This document shows positions 39,915 to 49,431 of a stretch of DNA of 64,000 nucleotides, piece after piece. A program made the position numbers and the translations under genes. How positions within the stretch are numbered: position 1 is the first letter of the stretch; each line of letters starts with the position of its first letter. The stretch covers positions 62,001 to 126,000 of the forward strand of contig CADASU010000004.1 in assembly GCA_902790675.1 (NCBI GenBank). Direction: 5' to 3'. The notes below the pieces were generated by a model. That model was not told the origin of the DNA. It saw only the letters and a list, made by a program, of their open reading frames with translations, and did no database searches. The DNA is from Oscillospiraceae bacterium. Lineage in GTDB: Bacteria > Bacillota > Clostridia > Oscillospirales > Ruminococcaceae.

Positions 39915-40211
39915 CTACAAATATTTTTTTATCATATTAGCCATATTCATATCTATAACTGCCAAAACAGCAAAAGGCTTGTTTAAAATTTCACATATAT
40001 CTAACTTTGTTACAGGAAGCATAACAACCTCAACATTCTTCTTATTAGCATGATATTTAACTTCTTTTATAGTTTTGGGAGACGCATCAGATGTTAAAAA
40101 AACAACCAAATTTGAATTGTTTTTTGAAAACAAATTACAAACAGCATCAAATCCTAAAACTAATTTCCCAGCTCGTCTACACATCCCCAAATTACTTAAA
40201 ATGTTATTCAT
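39915..40211 (-). CDS. ylxQ: L7Ae-family RNA-binding protein YlxQ
   Basis: A 98-residue L7Ae/L30e-fold protein predicted to bind kink-turn RNA. The N-terminal LGMCRRAGKLVLGFDAV and VFLTSDASPKTIKEVKYHA are family-typical. The gene sits 2 bp after ylxR and before infB, the classic nusA-ylxR-ylxQ-infB order. The precise role is not established. Confidence 0.93.
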   Translation of the reverse strand: MNNILSNLGMCRRAGKLVLGFDAVCNLFSKNNSNLVVFLTSDASPKTIKEVKYHANKKNVEVVMLPVTKLDICEILNKPFAVLAVIDMNMANMIKKYL

Positions 40212-40213
40212 AT

Positions 40214-40477
40214 TTAAATCATCTCTTTTTTTAAATCATCATAAATTAAACCATCAACCTTACACCTAAAACTTCTTTCAAGCCCTCTCTTTTTTTTTAG
40301 CAAATTTAAGCATTCTAAATTATTACAAACATATGCTCCTCTTCCATCAGCTTTTCCTGTCTTGTCTATAAAAATAGACCCACCTTTTTGTTTAACCACT
40401 CTAATAAGTTTTTCTTTTTGTTTATTTTCTCTACACGCCATACACATTCTTAAAGATATCTTTGAACCTTTAAACAC
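40214..40477 (-). CDS. ylxR: YlxR/RnpM family RNA-binding protein
   Basis: An 87-residue DUF448 protein. Conserved RMCMACRENKQKEKLIRVV and the GRGAYVCNNLECLNLLKKKR block are both present. Homologues in Bacillus bind the RNase P RNA and modulate it. It lies between nusA and ylxQ. Confidence 0.94.
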   Translation of the reverse strand: MFKGSKISLRMCMACRENKQKEKLIRVVKQKGGSIFIDKTGKADGRGAYVCNNLECLNLLKKKRGLERSFRCKVDGLIYDDLKKEMI

Positions 40478-40519
40478 TTCTTCGACTCACCCCATAAACA
40501 AAAATTTTTTATTTAAGTT

Positions 40520-41764
40520 CTATTTATTTTCCATTTCATCTAACATAAGTTCAACTTCAAGTGCATGAATATCAGATTCTTCAATTAATTCTTCCGGCGA
40601 TTTTTCAGTTTGCTTTAACTTTGCAGCTTTTTCCTTTTGTTTTTGAGTTTGTTGTTTTAGTCTAGCCATAAGTTTTTCTTTTAAAGTATTATTAGAATCT
40701 TCTCCATAAAAACCACTCTCAGGACTAATATCTATTTTAAAGCCAGTAATCATAGCGGCAAGCTTTGCATTCAACCCACGATTTCCAATAGCCAAAGAAA
40801 TTTGCGTTTCAGGCACTGAAACAAAAGCAACTTTTTCCATATTTGGCTCATCTAAAATTTCAATATCCGAAACACGCGCAGGAGATAAAGCCTCAACAAC
40901 AAATTTTTTAGGATCATCACTATAGTTAATAATGTCTATTTTTTCTCCGCCCAGCTCACTAACTATAGCACCAACACGAATTCCCTTATTTCCTATGCAG
41001 CAGCCAACAGGTTCTAAATTAGGGTCATTTGTTGAAACAGCAATCTTCGTTCTAACTCCAGCTTCACGCGCAACTTTTTTAATTTCTATTTTGCCTTCAC
41101 TAATTTCTGGAACTTCCAGTTCAAAAAGTTTTTTTATAAAGTTAGGATGAGTTCTTGAAATTTTTAGAGGACTTCCCTTACTTTCAGATGAAACATAAAC
41201 AGCATATACTTTAATAATATCCCCAGGCTGAAAATCATCATTAGGAAGTTGTTTTCCTCTAAATAGAACTATCTCATTATTGTCTAATTTTAAAATAGCA
41301 TTTTGAGATATAGGGTCTACTCGCTCCACCGTAGCAGTTATAATATCTCCAACTTTATCTCCCATTTTTTCCGTTAAGCTTTCTTTTTCAGCATCACGTA
41401 TAATTTGCATAATTTGTTGTTTGGCAGCTTGAGCAGCAATTCGACCTATATGTTTAGAATCAACTTTTATTTCAACCAATTCACCAACTCTAGCACGTTT
41501 TGAATAAGCAAGCGCTGCTTCCAACAAAATTTCGTTTGATGGATCATGAACCTCATCAACTACTAACTTTGAAAAAGAGACATTAAACTTGCATTTTTCT
41601 GAATCCATTACAACATTTATATTATCCACCCCATGATATTGCTTTCTAACAGCTAAAGTAATCGCACTTTTCAATTTCTCAGCCAAAACTTCAGAATTTA
41701 TTCCCTTTTCATTAGAAATAAACTCTAAAGCCTCAAAAAACTCTCGTGATTCTTTTATATTCAT
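40520..41764 (-). CDS. nusA: Transcription termination/antitermination factor NusA
   Basis: RNA polymerase-associated factor for pausing, termination and antitermination. The 414-residue protein has the N-terminal polymerase-binding domain, an S1 domain from about residue 135, and two KH domains (VGCCIGNKGIRVGAIVSELG and ISLAIGNRGLNAKLAA). It ends in a charged helical tail and lacks the acidic repeats of enterobacteria, as usual for Firmicutes. Confidence 0.97.
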   Translation of the reverse strand: MNIKESREFFEALEFISNEKGINSEVLAEKLKSAITLAVRKQYHGVDNINVVMDSEKCKFNVSFSKLVVDEVHDPSNEILLEAALAYSKRARVGELVEIKVDSKHIGRIAAQAAKQQIMQIIRDAEKESLTEKMGDKVGDIITATVERVDPISQNAILKLDNNEIVLFRGKQLPNDDFQPGDIIKVYAVYVSSESKGSPLKISRTHPNFIKKLFELEVPEISEGKIEIKKVAREAGVRTKIAVSTNDPNLEPVGCCIGNKGIRVGAIVSELGGEKIDIINYSDDPKKFVVEALSPARVSDIEILDEPNMEKVAFVSVPETQISLAIGNRGLNAKLAAMITGFKIDISPESGFYGEDSNNTLKEKLMARLKQQTQKQKEKAAKLKQTEKSPEELIEESDIHALEVELMLDEMENK

Positions 41765-41817
41765 TACAGCAATCCCATCCTTCCTAGCTCTTCAATAATA
41801 AACCAAATAATTTTTTA

Positions 41818-42282
41818 TCAAAACAAATCTAAATCGTCATCTAATTTAACATACGAACAATCCGAAAAAGGTATATTAAACATTTCATCTTCTGTTTCAA
41901 GTTTTATACAACCATCTTTAAATCCTCTCAAAATTCCAGTAAAATGTTTCTTTCCTTCAAAAGATTTATATAATTTCATTGAAATTTGTTCACCAATTAA
42001 TTTTAAAAAATGCTCTTCTTTTCTCAATTTTCTGCCTAAACCAGCCGATGAAACTTCCAAATAGTAACTTTGTTCAATAGGGTCTAGCTCATCCAGTTTA
42101 TCGGAAACACAATTAGAAATTTTTTCACAGTCTTCTATTGTAACTGCCCCATCATTTTTGTCTAAATAAATTCTAAGAAACCAATTTATTCCTTCCTTTT
42201 CAAAAATAACATCCCAAATATTTAAACCATATTCTTTTGCTATAGGCTTTGCAATCGAAAAAACTATATCTGTTGCCTTCAT
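41818..42282 (-). CDS. rimP: Ribosome maturation factor RimP
   Basis: 30S assembly factor of 154 residues and first gene of the nusA-infB operon. YGLNIWDVIFEKEGINWFLR and LDELDPIEQSYYLEVSSAGL (with the motif SSAGLGRKLRK) are diagnostic. The promoter and a leader hairpin lie upstream. Confidence 0.95.
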   Translation of the reverse strand: MKATDIVFSIAKPIAKEYGLNIWDVIFEKEGINWFLRIYLDKNDGAVTIEDCEKISNCVSDKLDELDPIEQSYYLEVSSAGLGRKLRKEEHFLKLIGEQISMKLYKSFEGKKHFTGILRGFKDGCIKLETEDEMFNIPFSDCSYVKLDDDLDLF

Positions 42283-42304
42283 AAAAAATCTCCATTAATC
42301 TTAA

Positions 42305-42342
42305 TTAAATATAAAGGACCGGATTTATTCACAACCCAGTCC
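42305..42342 (-). promoter_or_regulatory. Attenuator-like hairpin in the rimP leader
   Basis: On the minus strand GGACTGGG (42342-42335) pairs with TCCGGTCC (42323-42316), eight pairs including two G-U, followed by TTTATATTTAA. It lies between the promoter and the rimP start, so it would act on the operon's own transcript. Confidence 0.55.
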
Positions 42343-42372
42343 ACAATCTAACATATTAAAAATCCAATATTA

Positions 42373-42401
42373 ATTATATCACACTACAAAAAGCTTGTCA
42401 A
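42373..42401 (-). promoter_or_regulatory. Perfect sigma-A promoter of the rimP-nusA-infB operon
   Basis: TTGACA (42401-42396), a 17-bp spacer and TATAAT (42378-42373), with TGTGA before the -10. This is the strongest promoter in the window and should drive rimP through ribF. Confidence 0.88.
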
Positions 42402-42423
42402 ATAACATTAATTTTTAACACAC

Positions 42424-42975
42424 TCAAACTAAATTTAAATCATATTGTGCTCTTTCTCCACCAATAAATTTAGGTCGCCTTCTCGCACAAACAATATTAG
42501 CATATCCTATATTACGTATAGAAGTTCGAACCGGAACCACAACGGGTTTTATATGCATTCCAATTAATGTTCCTCCTATATCTATTCCACAATCTGCTTT
42601 AATTTTTTCCACAACAACAGGTCTTTTTAAATTATTCCAGCAAACAGTTGAAAAAGCTCCCCCAGCTTTAATAGCCGGAACAACATTTACAATTTCCAAA
42701 TTTAATTTTTCAGCAACCTCTTGCTCAACAACTACTGCTCTATTTAAATGCTCACAACACTGAGCAGCAAAAAATAGGCCATATTCATTAATAATATCAA
42801 TAAAACCGTCAAACAATTTTTCTGCAACATCCATATTAGAGCAAGTTCCAATTTCTTTCCCAATAACTTCGCTAGTAGAACATCCTATAATAATATTTCC
42901 AGAACTTATTTTTGACTTTAAAATTAATTCTTGCAAAACATGTTTAGCCTGATCTTTTAATTTATTTAAATCCAT
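42424..42975 (-). CDS. ywlG: TIGR01440/YwlG family protein
   Basis: A 183-residue protein of the UPF0340/TIGR01440 family: IIIGCSTSEVIGKEIGTCSN, QCCEHLNRAVVVE and VCARRRPKFIGGERAQYDL. The biochemical function is unknown; in Bacillus it lies in an unrelated locus near glyA. Here it follows the DHHW-like gene, separated by 41 bp. Confidence 0.88.
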   Translation of the reverse strand: MDLNKLKDQAKHVLQELILKSKISSGNIIIGCSTSEVIGKEIGTCSNMDVAEKLFDGFIDIINEYGLFFAAQCCEHLNRAVVVEQEVAEKLNLEIVNVVPAIKAGGAFSTVCWNNLKRPVVVEKIKADCGIDIGGTLIGMHIKPVVVPVRTSIRNIGYANIVCARRRPKFIGGERAQYDLNLV

Positions 42976-43016
42976 ATTATCTATTCTCCTAAAGAAATAC
43001 TCACTTTCACTTATTT

Positions 43017-44168
43017 CTATGAACGTAAATTAAATTTTTTCAAATTATCAAACTGATATATGTTTTTTAAAGACTCTATTCCATATCCAAATAAAACATG
43101 ATCGTAATGAGTAGAGTTAATTTTTTCTATAGAATTTGCTAAACTATCCCAAGACTCATTAATTTCAGACAAATTCACAACAGTAATCCTAGAATAATGT
43201 ATTGCCAAAAATTGAATTAATGAATCTATATTTTCATCTGCAAAAATCAATATGCTATTTTTACTTTTAGAATTAGTTGTAACATCTCTTATAGGGGCAG
43301 GTTCACCAAACACTATATTTATTTTATCGCTACTATCCTTTTGAGACAAATCATATATTGTAGATCTATTAGAAATTTTAACATCACTATATATTGAATC
43401 CACTTTACCATTCACCGAATATACATTACAATGAAACAAATCGATAATATCCGAATCAATATTAGAGTATAAAACTTTATTATATAGCTCGCCATAAAAG
43501 TTGTCTGCAACATGCTCAATATCAAATTGTCTCATACTAAGCGGAGATGCTCCCATCTGTTTTATGTTGTAATTATATATCAAAAACGATCCCAATCCTG
43601 TTAATCTGCTGTCTGTTTTATAAAAAGCACTCATACTCTTTATATAAGTCAAAGGTGCTATTGCATCTAATTTAGCAATATCATTATTGAGAAAATCATT
43701 ATATTCGGATATAAGCTTCGATTCATCACTTTTAAAAACATAAGATATAAATTTATCATTATCTACTTGTAATTTCGTAGTAATTATCAGCGAATATACA
43801 GATTTATTTATTTTTTCATTAAATTCATTAACTTTTTCTGCAACAGTCTTTAAATCCGAACTAGCAGGCAGTTGTGGAATTTGAAGCAATGAGGAATCTT
43901 TTATATAAATACCATCTGAAAAAGACTTTCCAGTTAGCATGTCAAAATGTGTTTTCATAAATTTTATGGGTTTATATATACAAATATTTTTATTAAAAGA
44001 CTCACTTATATTTTTCTGATAGTTTCCATTCACAAAGTCAGACACACTAAATTTTGAAAAACAATTTCGGTTAATAAAACAACAATCTATAGTTAAATAA
44101 ATGCTAAAACTAATCAGCAATATAGCAAAAAATCCTATATATATTTTTTGAGCTACTGAACATTTCAC
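43017..44168 (-). CDS. DHHW-family-like protein with degenerate DHHW motif
   Basis: A 383-residue membrane-anchored protein (helix about 8-28) with an outer domain related to the AlgX/DHHW proteins that work with MBOAT acyltransferases in polysaccharide O-acetylation. Family landmarks are GKSFSDGIYIKDSSLLQIP (about 80-98) and VADNFYGELYNKV (about 220-232). The catalytic Asp-His-His-Trp block reads Asp186-Ser-Arg-Leu in FYKTDSRLTGLGSF, so both His and the Trp are missing. It is encoded just after a similarly altered MBOAT. Probably not an active esterase; the role is unknown. Confidence 0.7.
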   Translation of the reverse strand: MKCSVAQKIYIGFFAILLISFSIYLTIDCCFINRNCFSKFSVSDFVNGNYQKNISESFNKNICIYKPIKFMKTHFDMLTGKSFSDGIYIKDSSLLQIPQLPASSDLKTVAEKVNEFNEKINKSVYSLIITTKLQVDNDKFISYVFKSDESKLISEYNDFLNNDIAKLDAIAPLTYIKSMSAFYKTDSRLTGLGSFLIYNYNIKQMGASPLSMRQFDIEHVADNFYGELYNKVLYSNIDSDIIDLFHCNVYSVNGKVDSIYSDVKISNRSTIYDLSQKDSSDKINIVFGEPAPIRDVTTNSKSKNSILIFADENIDSLIQFLAIHYSRITVVNLSEINESWDSLANSIEKINSTHYDHVLFGYGIESLKNIYQFDNLKKFNLRS

Positions 44169-44199
44169 AACTTTTCACCATCCTTAATTCTACATAATA

Positions 44200-45555
44200 T
44201 TAACTCAAGTTAATTTTAGCTACACAAAATATAATAGAGATAATAAATAAAATTACAGTAAAAACATATTTTATGGGACAATATATAAATTTATATTTAT
44301 TTCGTAACATGATAATTTTATTACGAATCCAATTAGTAGAAAACAAGCAACACAAAAACAAAATAAACAAAAATGATGTAGCGAAAAAGACAAAAAATCT
44401 ATCTAAAAACATCTCACTTTGTCCAAACATAACTCCAATATATGTTAAACTCTCATTAATTGAATTTTGCCAAAACAAAACAATACCAATTAAAACTAAA
44501 ACAAACGTATATATTCTTCTTATCCATTGCGGCAATTTCACCAACACATCAAACATATATACTCTCTCAAACGTCAACAATAAAACAAAATAAAACGCTG
44601 CTAAAAATTGATTAATTTCTCCACCAAAAAACAACGCATAAACTATACTCCCCAAACATACCGATAAAATTTTCATTAAAAATTTCGAAGAACCAAAATT
44701 TATTTTAACATACGTTCTAATCCATGCTAATAGTGATGTGTTCCAGCGTTCCAAAAAATTAGTTACACTATTTGATGCCAATATAGCGCGAAAATTAGAT
44801 GGAAAATCGAACCCAATCATTTTTCCCAAACCTCTCGCTATATTAGCATATGCATGTAAATAAAAATACAAATAAAAAAGTTCAAAAATAGCTCCAAGCC
44901 AGGCTGTTCCAACAGACATATTGTTAATTGTTTGATATAAAACAAATTTTAAAGCCTCATTAACACTATCCGCTAAAATACATTTTTGAGCAAATCCAAT
45001 AACAAATAATCCTATACCATCCGATATATTTTGAAAATTTAATTTTCTATTTTTTAATTGATACTCCATATTATGATATTGAACTAAGGGCCCTGCAAAA
45101 AGCTTCGGAAACGCAAAAACATATGTTAAAAAATCTATAATATTTCTCTGCAACAAGCATTTTTTTCGATAAATATCCAATATATATGAAATATTTGAAA
45201 AAACAAAAAGTGAAACCATAATTTTAGAAATTAATTTTTTTGGAAAATAAATTAAACTATCCAATCCAAAAAACAAAAATAGAATCAAAACACCCATATT
45301 CATAACTAAGAGCATTAAACAAAGATATTTTCTTTTTTTATTAGAAAAATATAACTTATACATTAAAAAACACAAAACAAAATTCAAACATGATATAGCT
45401 AACATAGCGAAAGAAAGTATTGGCGTATTCCAAAATAAAATCAAAAAACTTGTAATCAATAAAACAATATTTCTTTTTTGCCTAGGTGCTAAATAATATA
45501 TAATAAAAAAAATTGGCATAGTAAAAAACACAAAAATCAAATTAGTAAATCCCAT
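44200..45555 (-). CDS. MBOAT family membrane protein with missing catalytic His
   Basis: A 451-residue polytopic membrane protein with about eleven hydrophobic segments. It matches AlgI/DltB-type O-acyltransferases in order: SNISYILDIYR (120-130), FPKLFAGPLVQY (149-160), NIARGLGKMIGFDFPSNF (238-255) and LERWNTSLLAWIRTYVKINFG (split at 268-288). The usual Arg-Trp-His reads RWN272, and the invariant Trp-His-Gly reads FFG near 309-311. Both conserved His are therefore absent. The ATG overlaps the upstream toprim gene stop (TAATG), and the DHHW-like partner follows. Likely an inactive or repurposed relative. Confidence 0.72.
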   Translation of the reverse strand: MGFTNLIFVFFTMPIFFIIYYLAPRQKRNIVLLITSFLILFWNTPILSFAMLAISCLNFVLCFLMYKLYFSNKKRKYLCLMLLVMNMGVLILFLFFGLDSLIYFPKKLISKIMVSLFVFSNISYILDIYRKKCLLQRNIIDFLTYVFAFPKLFAGPLVQYHNMEYQLKNRKLNFQNISDGIGLFVIGFAQKCILADSVNEALKFVLYQTINNMSVGTAWLGAIFELFYLYFYLHAYANIARGLGKMIGFDFPSNFRAILASNSVTNFLERWNTSLLAWIRTYVKINFGSSKFLMKILSVCLGSIVYALFFGGEINQFLAAFYFVLLLTFERVYMFDVLVKLPQWIRRIYTFVLVLIGIVLFWQNSINESLTYIGVMFGQSEMFLDRFFVFFATSFLFILFLCCLFSTNWIRNKIIMLRNKYKFIYCPIKYVFTVILFIISIIFCVAKINLS

Positions 45556-46145
45556 TATTTACTCCTTAATTTTAATATTAAAATTTGCTCTTCAAATTCT
45601 TTTTTAGTAAATGATGTATTTAAAAACTCAAGCAACTGCTTAGAAGATAAAAAATTTGGCAAATTAAAATGCTTTAAAAATTTCTTTCTATTAAGCTTAC
45701 TGTTTGGCTTTCCAATAAGCCCTGCTTCCATCAAATCAATATTTGTTATTCCTCCAAATTTTCTCTTTTTCTGAAAAACACCAGCCTTCTCTAAAGCTTT
45801 AATAATCACATCTTTTTCCATTCCTTCAACACCTATAGTTCCCTCTTTAGACGGCACAGCTTTTCTTTTTTCTTTTCCAAAAATTTGTGGAATATAGACA
45901 TTGTATATTTTGCCATTGTTAACAAATGATTTAATATGATTTCTGATAATTTGTCCTGCTCTATCGCTATCTGTTAAAATAATAATCCCATTTTTTTCAG
46001 CCAATCGACGTATGTATTTCTTTTTTTCCCTATTTTTAAAAATACCAAATCCTTCCGTTGTAATTATTGTTGCATCAATGAAGGAAGACAACTTAATTTT
46101 ATCATACTTTCCTTCCACTATCACAACTTGACTGAGTTCTATCAT
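45555..46145 (-). CDS. RNase M5-like toprim protein (RnmV/DUF4093)
   Basis: A 196-residue protein whose first 110 residues form a toprim domain: QVVIVEGKYDKIKL (catalytic Glu) and IIILTDSDRAGQIIRNHIKS (DxD). The C-terminus (about 115-190) resembles the DUF4093 tail found with such domains in Clostridia. RNase M5 matures 5S rRNA, and this is the best guess, but rsmA (ksgA) is not adjacent as it often is. Overlaps holA by 4 bp and the MBOAT gene by 1 bp. Confidence 0.75.
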   Translation of the reverse strand: MIELSQVVIVEGKYDKIKLSSFIDATIITTEGFGIFKNREKKKYIRRLAEKNGIIILTDSDRAGQIIRNHIKSFVNNGKIYNVYIPQIFGKEKRKAVPSKEGTIGVEGMEKDVIIKALEKAGVFQKKRKFGGITNIDLMEAGLIGKPNSKLNRKKFLKHFNLPNFLSSKQLLEFLNTSFTKKEFEEQILILKLRSK

Positions 46146-47182
46146 ATCTTCACACCTTGCATCATTGAAAAAATTGCCTTTTCAATTAATATTTTAGGGT
46201 CTAACCCTGTTGTTTTCATTTTAAAATCAACATCAGACAATTCTATTATACATGCTCGCAATTTAGCTATAGAATATTTTGAACAATCTCTAAGCGCATT
46301 TCTAATTCTAAATTCTTTGCCTTTATATGAATAAAAATTTAAAATTGCTTTTTCATTCTCACCAGCTAACTTAGCACATTTAGCTCTATATAAATCAATA
46401 AAACACATATTAATTGCTCCTAAAATTACCACTGGAGGTGTTTGGGTATTAAATAAATTGTTTAATATAATTACTGCGTTACCTATATTTCCTTGCAATA
46501 TATTCTTAGTCATATCAAACACTGAATTTTCAATATTAATCTCTGTTAAAAGCAAAATATCATCTTTATTTATTTCTCTATTCTCAGCAAAAGCCAATAT
46601 TTTATCTAATTGTATCATCAAAAAATCTAAACTTTCTCCACAGCGTTCAATTAAAAAATATAACAAAGATTTATTTATATTTCCGCCATGATCCAAAATA
46701 TATTTGTAAAGTATTTTTACTAGCTCACCTTTTTGTCTAATTGCAAAATCAACAGCCAGTCCATTTTTTTCAAAAGCATTCACAAGTTGTTTTAATTTAG
46801 AACTATTTCTAATAGTAATATCTGAATTAGTTACTGTTAATATTAAAACAGTTGTTTCAGGAATTTTGTTCAAAATTTCTTTTATTTTTTCAACATCGTT
46901 TTTAGAAAGTTTATCTACCAACATTCCTTCTAATAAAACAACTCTTTTTTCATTTAATACAGGAACCATCTGCACAGCATCTTCGACATCTTCTAAAGAA
47001 AGTTCATCCCCAGAAAATCGATTATAATTAAATCCTTTTGCGCTATCTGGAACTATTTTTTTTACAATTTTACTTGCTGCGCTTTTAACCAAAAATGGCT
47101 CTTTTCCATATAACAAATAGCACGGTAAAAATTCTTTTTGCTGAATATTTCTATAAAACATGTTTTCTTTATTAACAGCCAT
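46142..47182 (-). CDS. holA: DNA polymerase III subunit delta
   Basis: Clamp-loader subunit that opens the beta clamp. The 346-residue protein has the N-terminal AAA-like segment LPCYLLYGKEPFLVKSAASK, FNYNRFSGDELSLEDV and VPVLNEKRVVLLEG, typical of HolA. It is encoded 1 bp after comEC, the common comEC-holA arrangement in Firmicutes. Confidence 0.94.
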   Translation of the reverse strand: MAVNKENMFYRNIQQKEFLPCYLLYGKEPFLVKSAASKIVKKIVPDSAKGFNYNRFSGDELSLEDVEDAVQMVPVLNEKRVVLLEGMLVDKLSKNDVEKIKEILNKIPETTVLILTVTNSDITIRNSSKLKQLVNAFEKNGLAVDFAIRQKGELVKILYKYILDHGGNINKSLLYFLIERCGESLDFLMIQLDKILAFAENREINKDDILLLTEINIENSVFDMTKNILQGNIGNAVIILNNLFNTQTPPVVILGAINMCFIDLYRAKCAKLAGENEKAILNFYSYKGKEFRIRNALRDCSKYSIAKLRACIIELSDVDFKMKTTGLDPKILIEKAIFSMMQGVKI

Positions 47183-47183
47183 A

Positions 47184-49361
47184 TTATAATCTCCCCTTTC
47201 TTACTTTTCCTCCATCCACTATAAAATTCGTTATAATATCTGGCGCAGCCACGTAAGAATTAGGCAAACTACAATCATTTTTATCTAATATTATGCTATA
47301 ATCAAAAGGAATTTCTTCATCAAAGTCATTTGATTTTTCATCTATAATAGCAACGTTTATATGCTGCAAATTTTCCATAGTTTTTAAATTCGCTATTTTA
47401 TCAGAATAAGCAAAACATACATCACCCAAATTAACTAACAATTCCGTAGAATTATGTTTATCAATAGCTTCTATCCTTAGCGAATCAGTTTCTATATGCA
47501 AATTATCAATTAAAAAAGTATCTATTTTTCTATCAGACGCTTCATTGAATATTGTACTATACTTAGCTTTATCTGGCAAAATTAAGTTAGAAACACTAAT
47601 ATTTTCAATAACCGTTAAAGTATCCATCATATGCTTATTTTTAGTTGATGTAAAAATAAACGCGTCTATGTTATTTATTCCTCTGCTGTCTAAAAATTGG
47701 CATAACCGTCGTCCAGAAGACGCTCCTCCACCACAATTAATAACTACAGTTTGTCCCTCGCCGCTTAAAACTAAACTATGTCCATATCCATTTCCAATAG
47801 CGGTAATCGTAACAACTCTTGATGCCAAGATTACTGTGCTGGCTGTTGGAATCAGAACAATCAAGGCAGAACAAATTACAATAAAACTTTTTTTCAAAAG
47901 TCCCCTTTTTACAACCATTGTAAATAATAAAAATAATGCTAAAAAAATAACAGTTAAAAAGACAAATCCATAGTTTGCTGGAAGATAGCAAAATGGTATT
48001 TTAGATATTAACTCAATTACATAAAAAACAGCTCCACAAAGCCCTTCACAAATATATCCAAGAAAATTTGAAAGATCAGTTAAAATAAGCCCACTAATTG
48101 CAACTCCAACTCCTAAAATAAATAGCAGCGGAACAAATGGCAATATTATTAAATTAACAAACGGAGATATTATAGAAATTTTTCCAAAAGCAAATATTAA
48201 AAACGGAGCTGACGCAAAATTAGCGGCTAAAGAAACAGAAAACAGCTCAATAATATTAAGTTGCCATCCCCTATACCAGCTCAATTTAGTCCTTATCCAT
48301 ACTTTAATTGATTTTGCAAATAATAATATTCCTAAACACGAAGAAAAAGATAAAATAAATGATAAGCCCAATATGGCTGTTGGAGAAAATATTAAAATTA
48401 AAGCAGCTGCCAAAAATAGGCCATCTAGCCTTCCTGCCTTTTTGTGAAATAAAACAAACAAATTAGCAAAAAGCACCATCACACATGCCCTAATTACAGA
48501 TGGCGTCATTCCAACCATAGCAGCAAAGCAAAATAAGAAATTCGCCAAAACAAAAACAGACAGCCTTCTCGAAGCCTTTATTAATTTTAAAAAATACATA
48601 ATAAAAGCTGCTAAAATTGAAATATGTAATCCCGATACACAAAAAATATGTGATAAACCACAGCGGTCCACCGCTCTTTTGATTTTATATGGAATATTGT
48701 CGCTTCGTCCTAAAACTAGCCCATTAATTATATGACTCTGCGGCTCATTCATAGCCATACAAACAGAATTTGCAAGCTTATCTCTATATTTTAAAAATAA
48801 CGATAAAAAATCAAATTTTTTTACAATTTCAATATCATCTTCGGACCTAAGATTGCCTTTAAGATAATTGCTTTTAGAAATATTACTATCAAATATGCCT
48901 TCACTTTCATTTGTTGTTTTAGATAATAATACATCTGTCGATATTTCATCACCATAGTCACAGCGTATAGCATAATTAGTATATATTTTCAAATTAAAAG
49001 GAATTAAAAATTGCTTGTCCCCAATTTTAGAAACTCTAACCGTATAACACATATTATCACGAGTATAGTCAGACACTTCTGTTATTGTTCCAGTTACTCT
49101 TTGAGTTGTTGAAGCAAAGCTGGCTGCAGGTTTATAAACAAAAAATATATGAAAACAAAAACATGCCGATCCAACTGCTGCAGCCAAAAACAAGCTCCAT
49201 ATTTTTTTGGCTCTTATAAATCTACTTAAAACTAGCGCAACAATAAAACCACAAAAAATTATAGAAAGCGAAATATAACAAAATTTAATGCCAATAAACG
49301 CAGTCAAAAGTATTCCAACTACAAAAGCTGCCAAATACTTAGTGACACAATTTATCGGCAT
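47184..49361 (-). CDS. comEC: ComEC/Rec2 family DNA-uptake channel with altered C-terminal domain
   Basis: A 725-residue polytopic protein that in competent bacteria carries single-stranded DNA across the membrane. It has N-terminal helices, an OB-like DUF4131 region, and the Competence domain (FCVSGLHISILAAF, then several helices). The C-terminal metallo-beta-lactamase-like domain lacks its metal motif: where HxHxDH is expected it reads FTSTKNKHMMD, and the usual DVGQGD reads AIGNGYG. ATG 49361 with GGGAGTGG upstream is preferred to 49412. No other competence genes are in the window. Confidence 0.85.
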   Translation of the reverse strand: MPINCVTKYLAAFVVGILLTAFIGIKFCYISLSIIFCGFIVALVLSRFIRAKKIWSLFLAAAVGSACFCFHIFFVYKPAASFASTTQRVTGTITEVSDYTRDNMCYTVRVSKIGDKQFLIPFNLKIYTNYAIRCDYGDEISTDVLLSKTTNESEGIFDSNISKSNYLKGNLRSEDDIEIVKKFDFLSLFLKYRDKLANSVCMAMNEPQSHIINGLVLGRSDNIPYKIKRAVDRCGLSHIFCVSGLHISILAAFIMYFLKLIKASRRLSVFVLANFLFCFAAMVGMTPSVIRACVMVLFANLFVLFHKKAGRLDGLFLAAALILIFSPTAILGLSFILSFSSCLGILLFAKSIKVWIRTKLSWYRGWQLNIIELFSVSLAANFASAPFLIFAFGKISIISPFVNLIILPFVPLLFILGVGVAISGLILTDLSNFLGYICEGLCGAVFYVIELISKIPFCYLPANYGFVFLTVIFLALFLLFTMVVKRGLLKKSFIVICSALIVLIPTASTVILASRVVTITAIGNGYGHSLVLSGEGQTVVINCGGGASSGRRLCQFLDSRGINNIDAFIFTSTKNKHMMDTLTVIENISVSNLILPDKAKYSTIFNEASDRKIDTFLIDNLHIETDSLRIEAIDKHNSTELLVNLGDVCFAYSDKIANLKTMENLQHINVAIIDEKSNDFDEEIPFDYSIILDKNDCSLPNSYVAAPDIITNFIVDGGKVRKGRL

Positions 49362-49431
49362 TATTAACCCACTCCCAGATATTTTAAACATACTCTCACT
49401 ACAAAATCTCATTAAAACAACATACCTTCTT

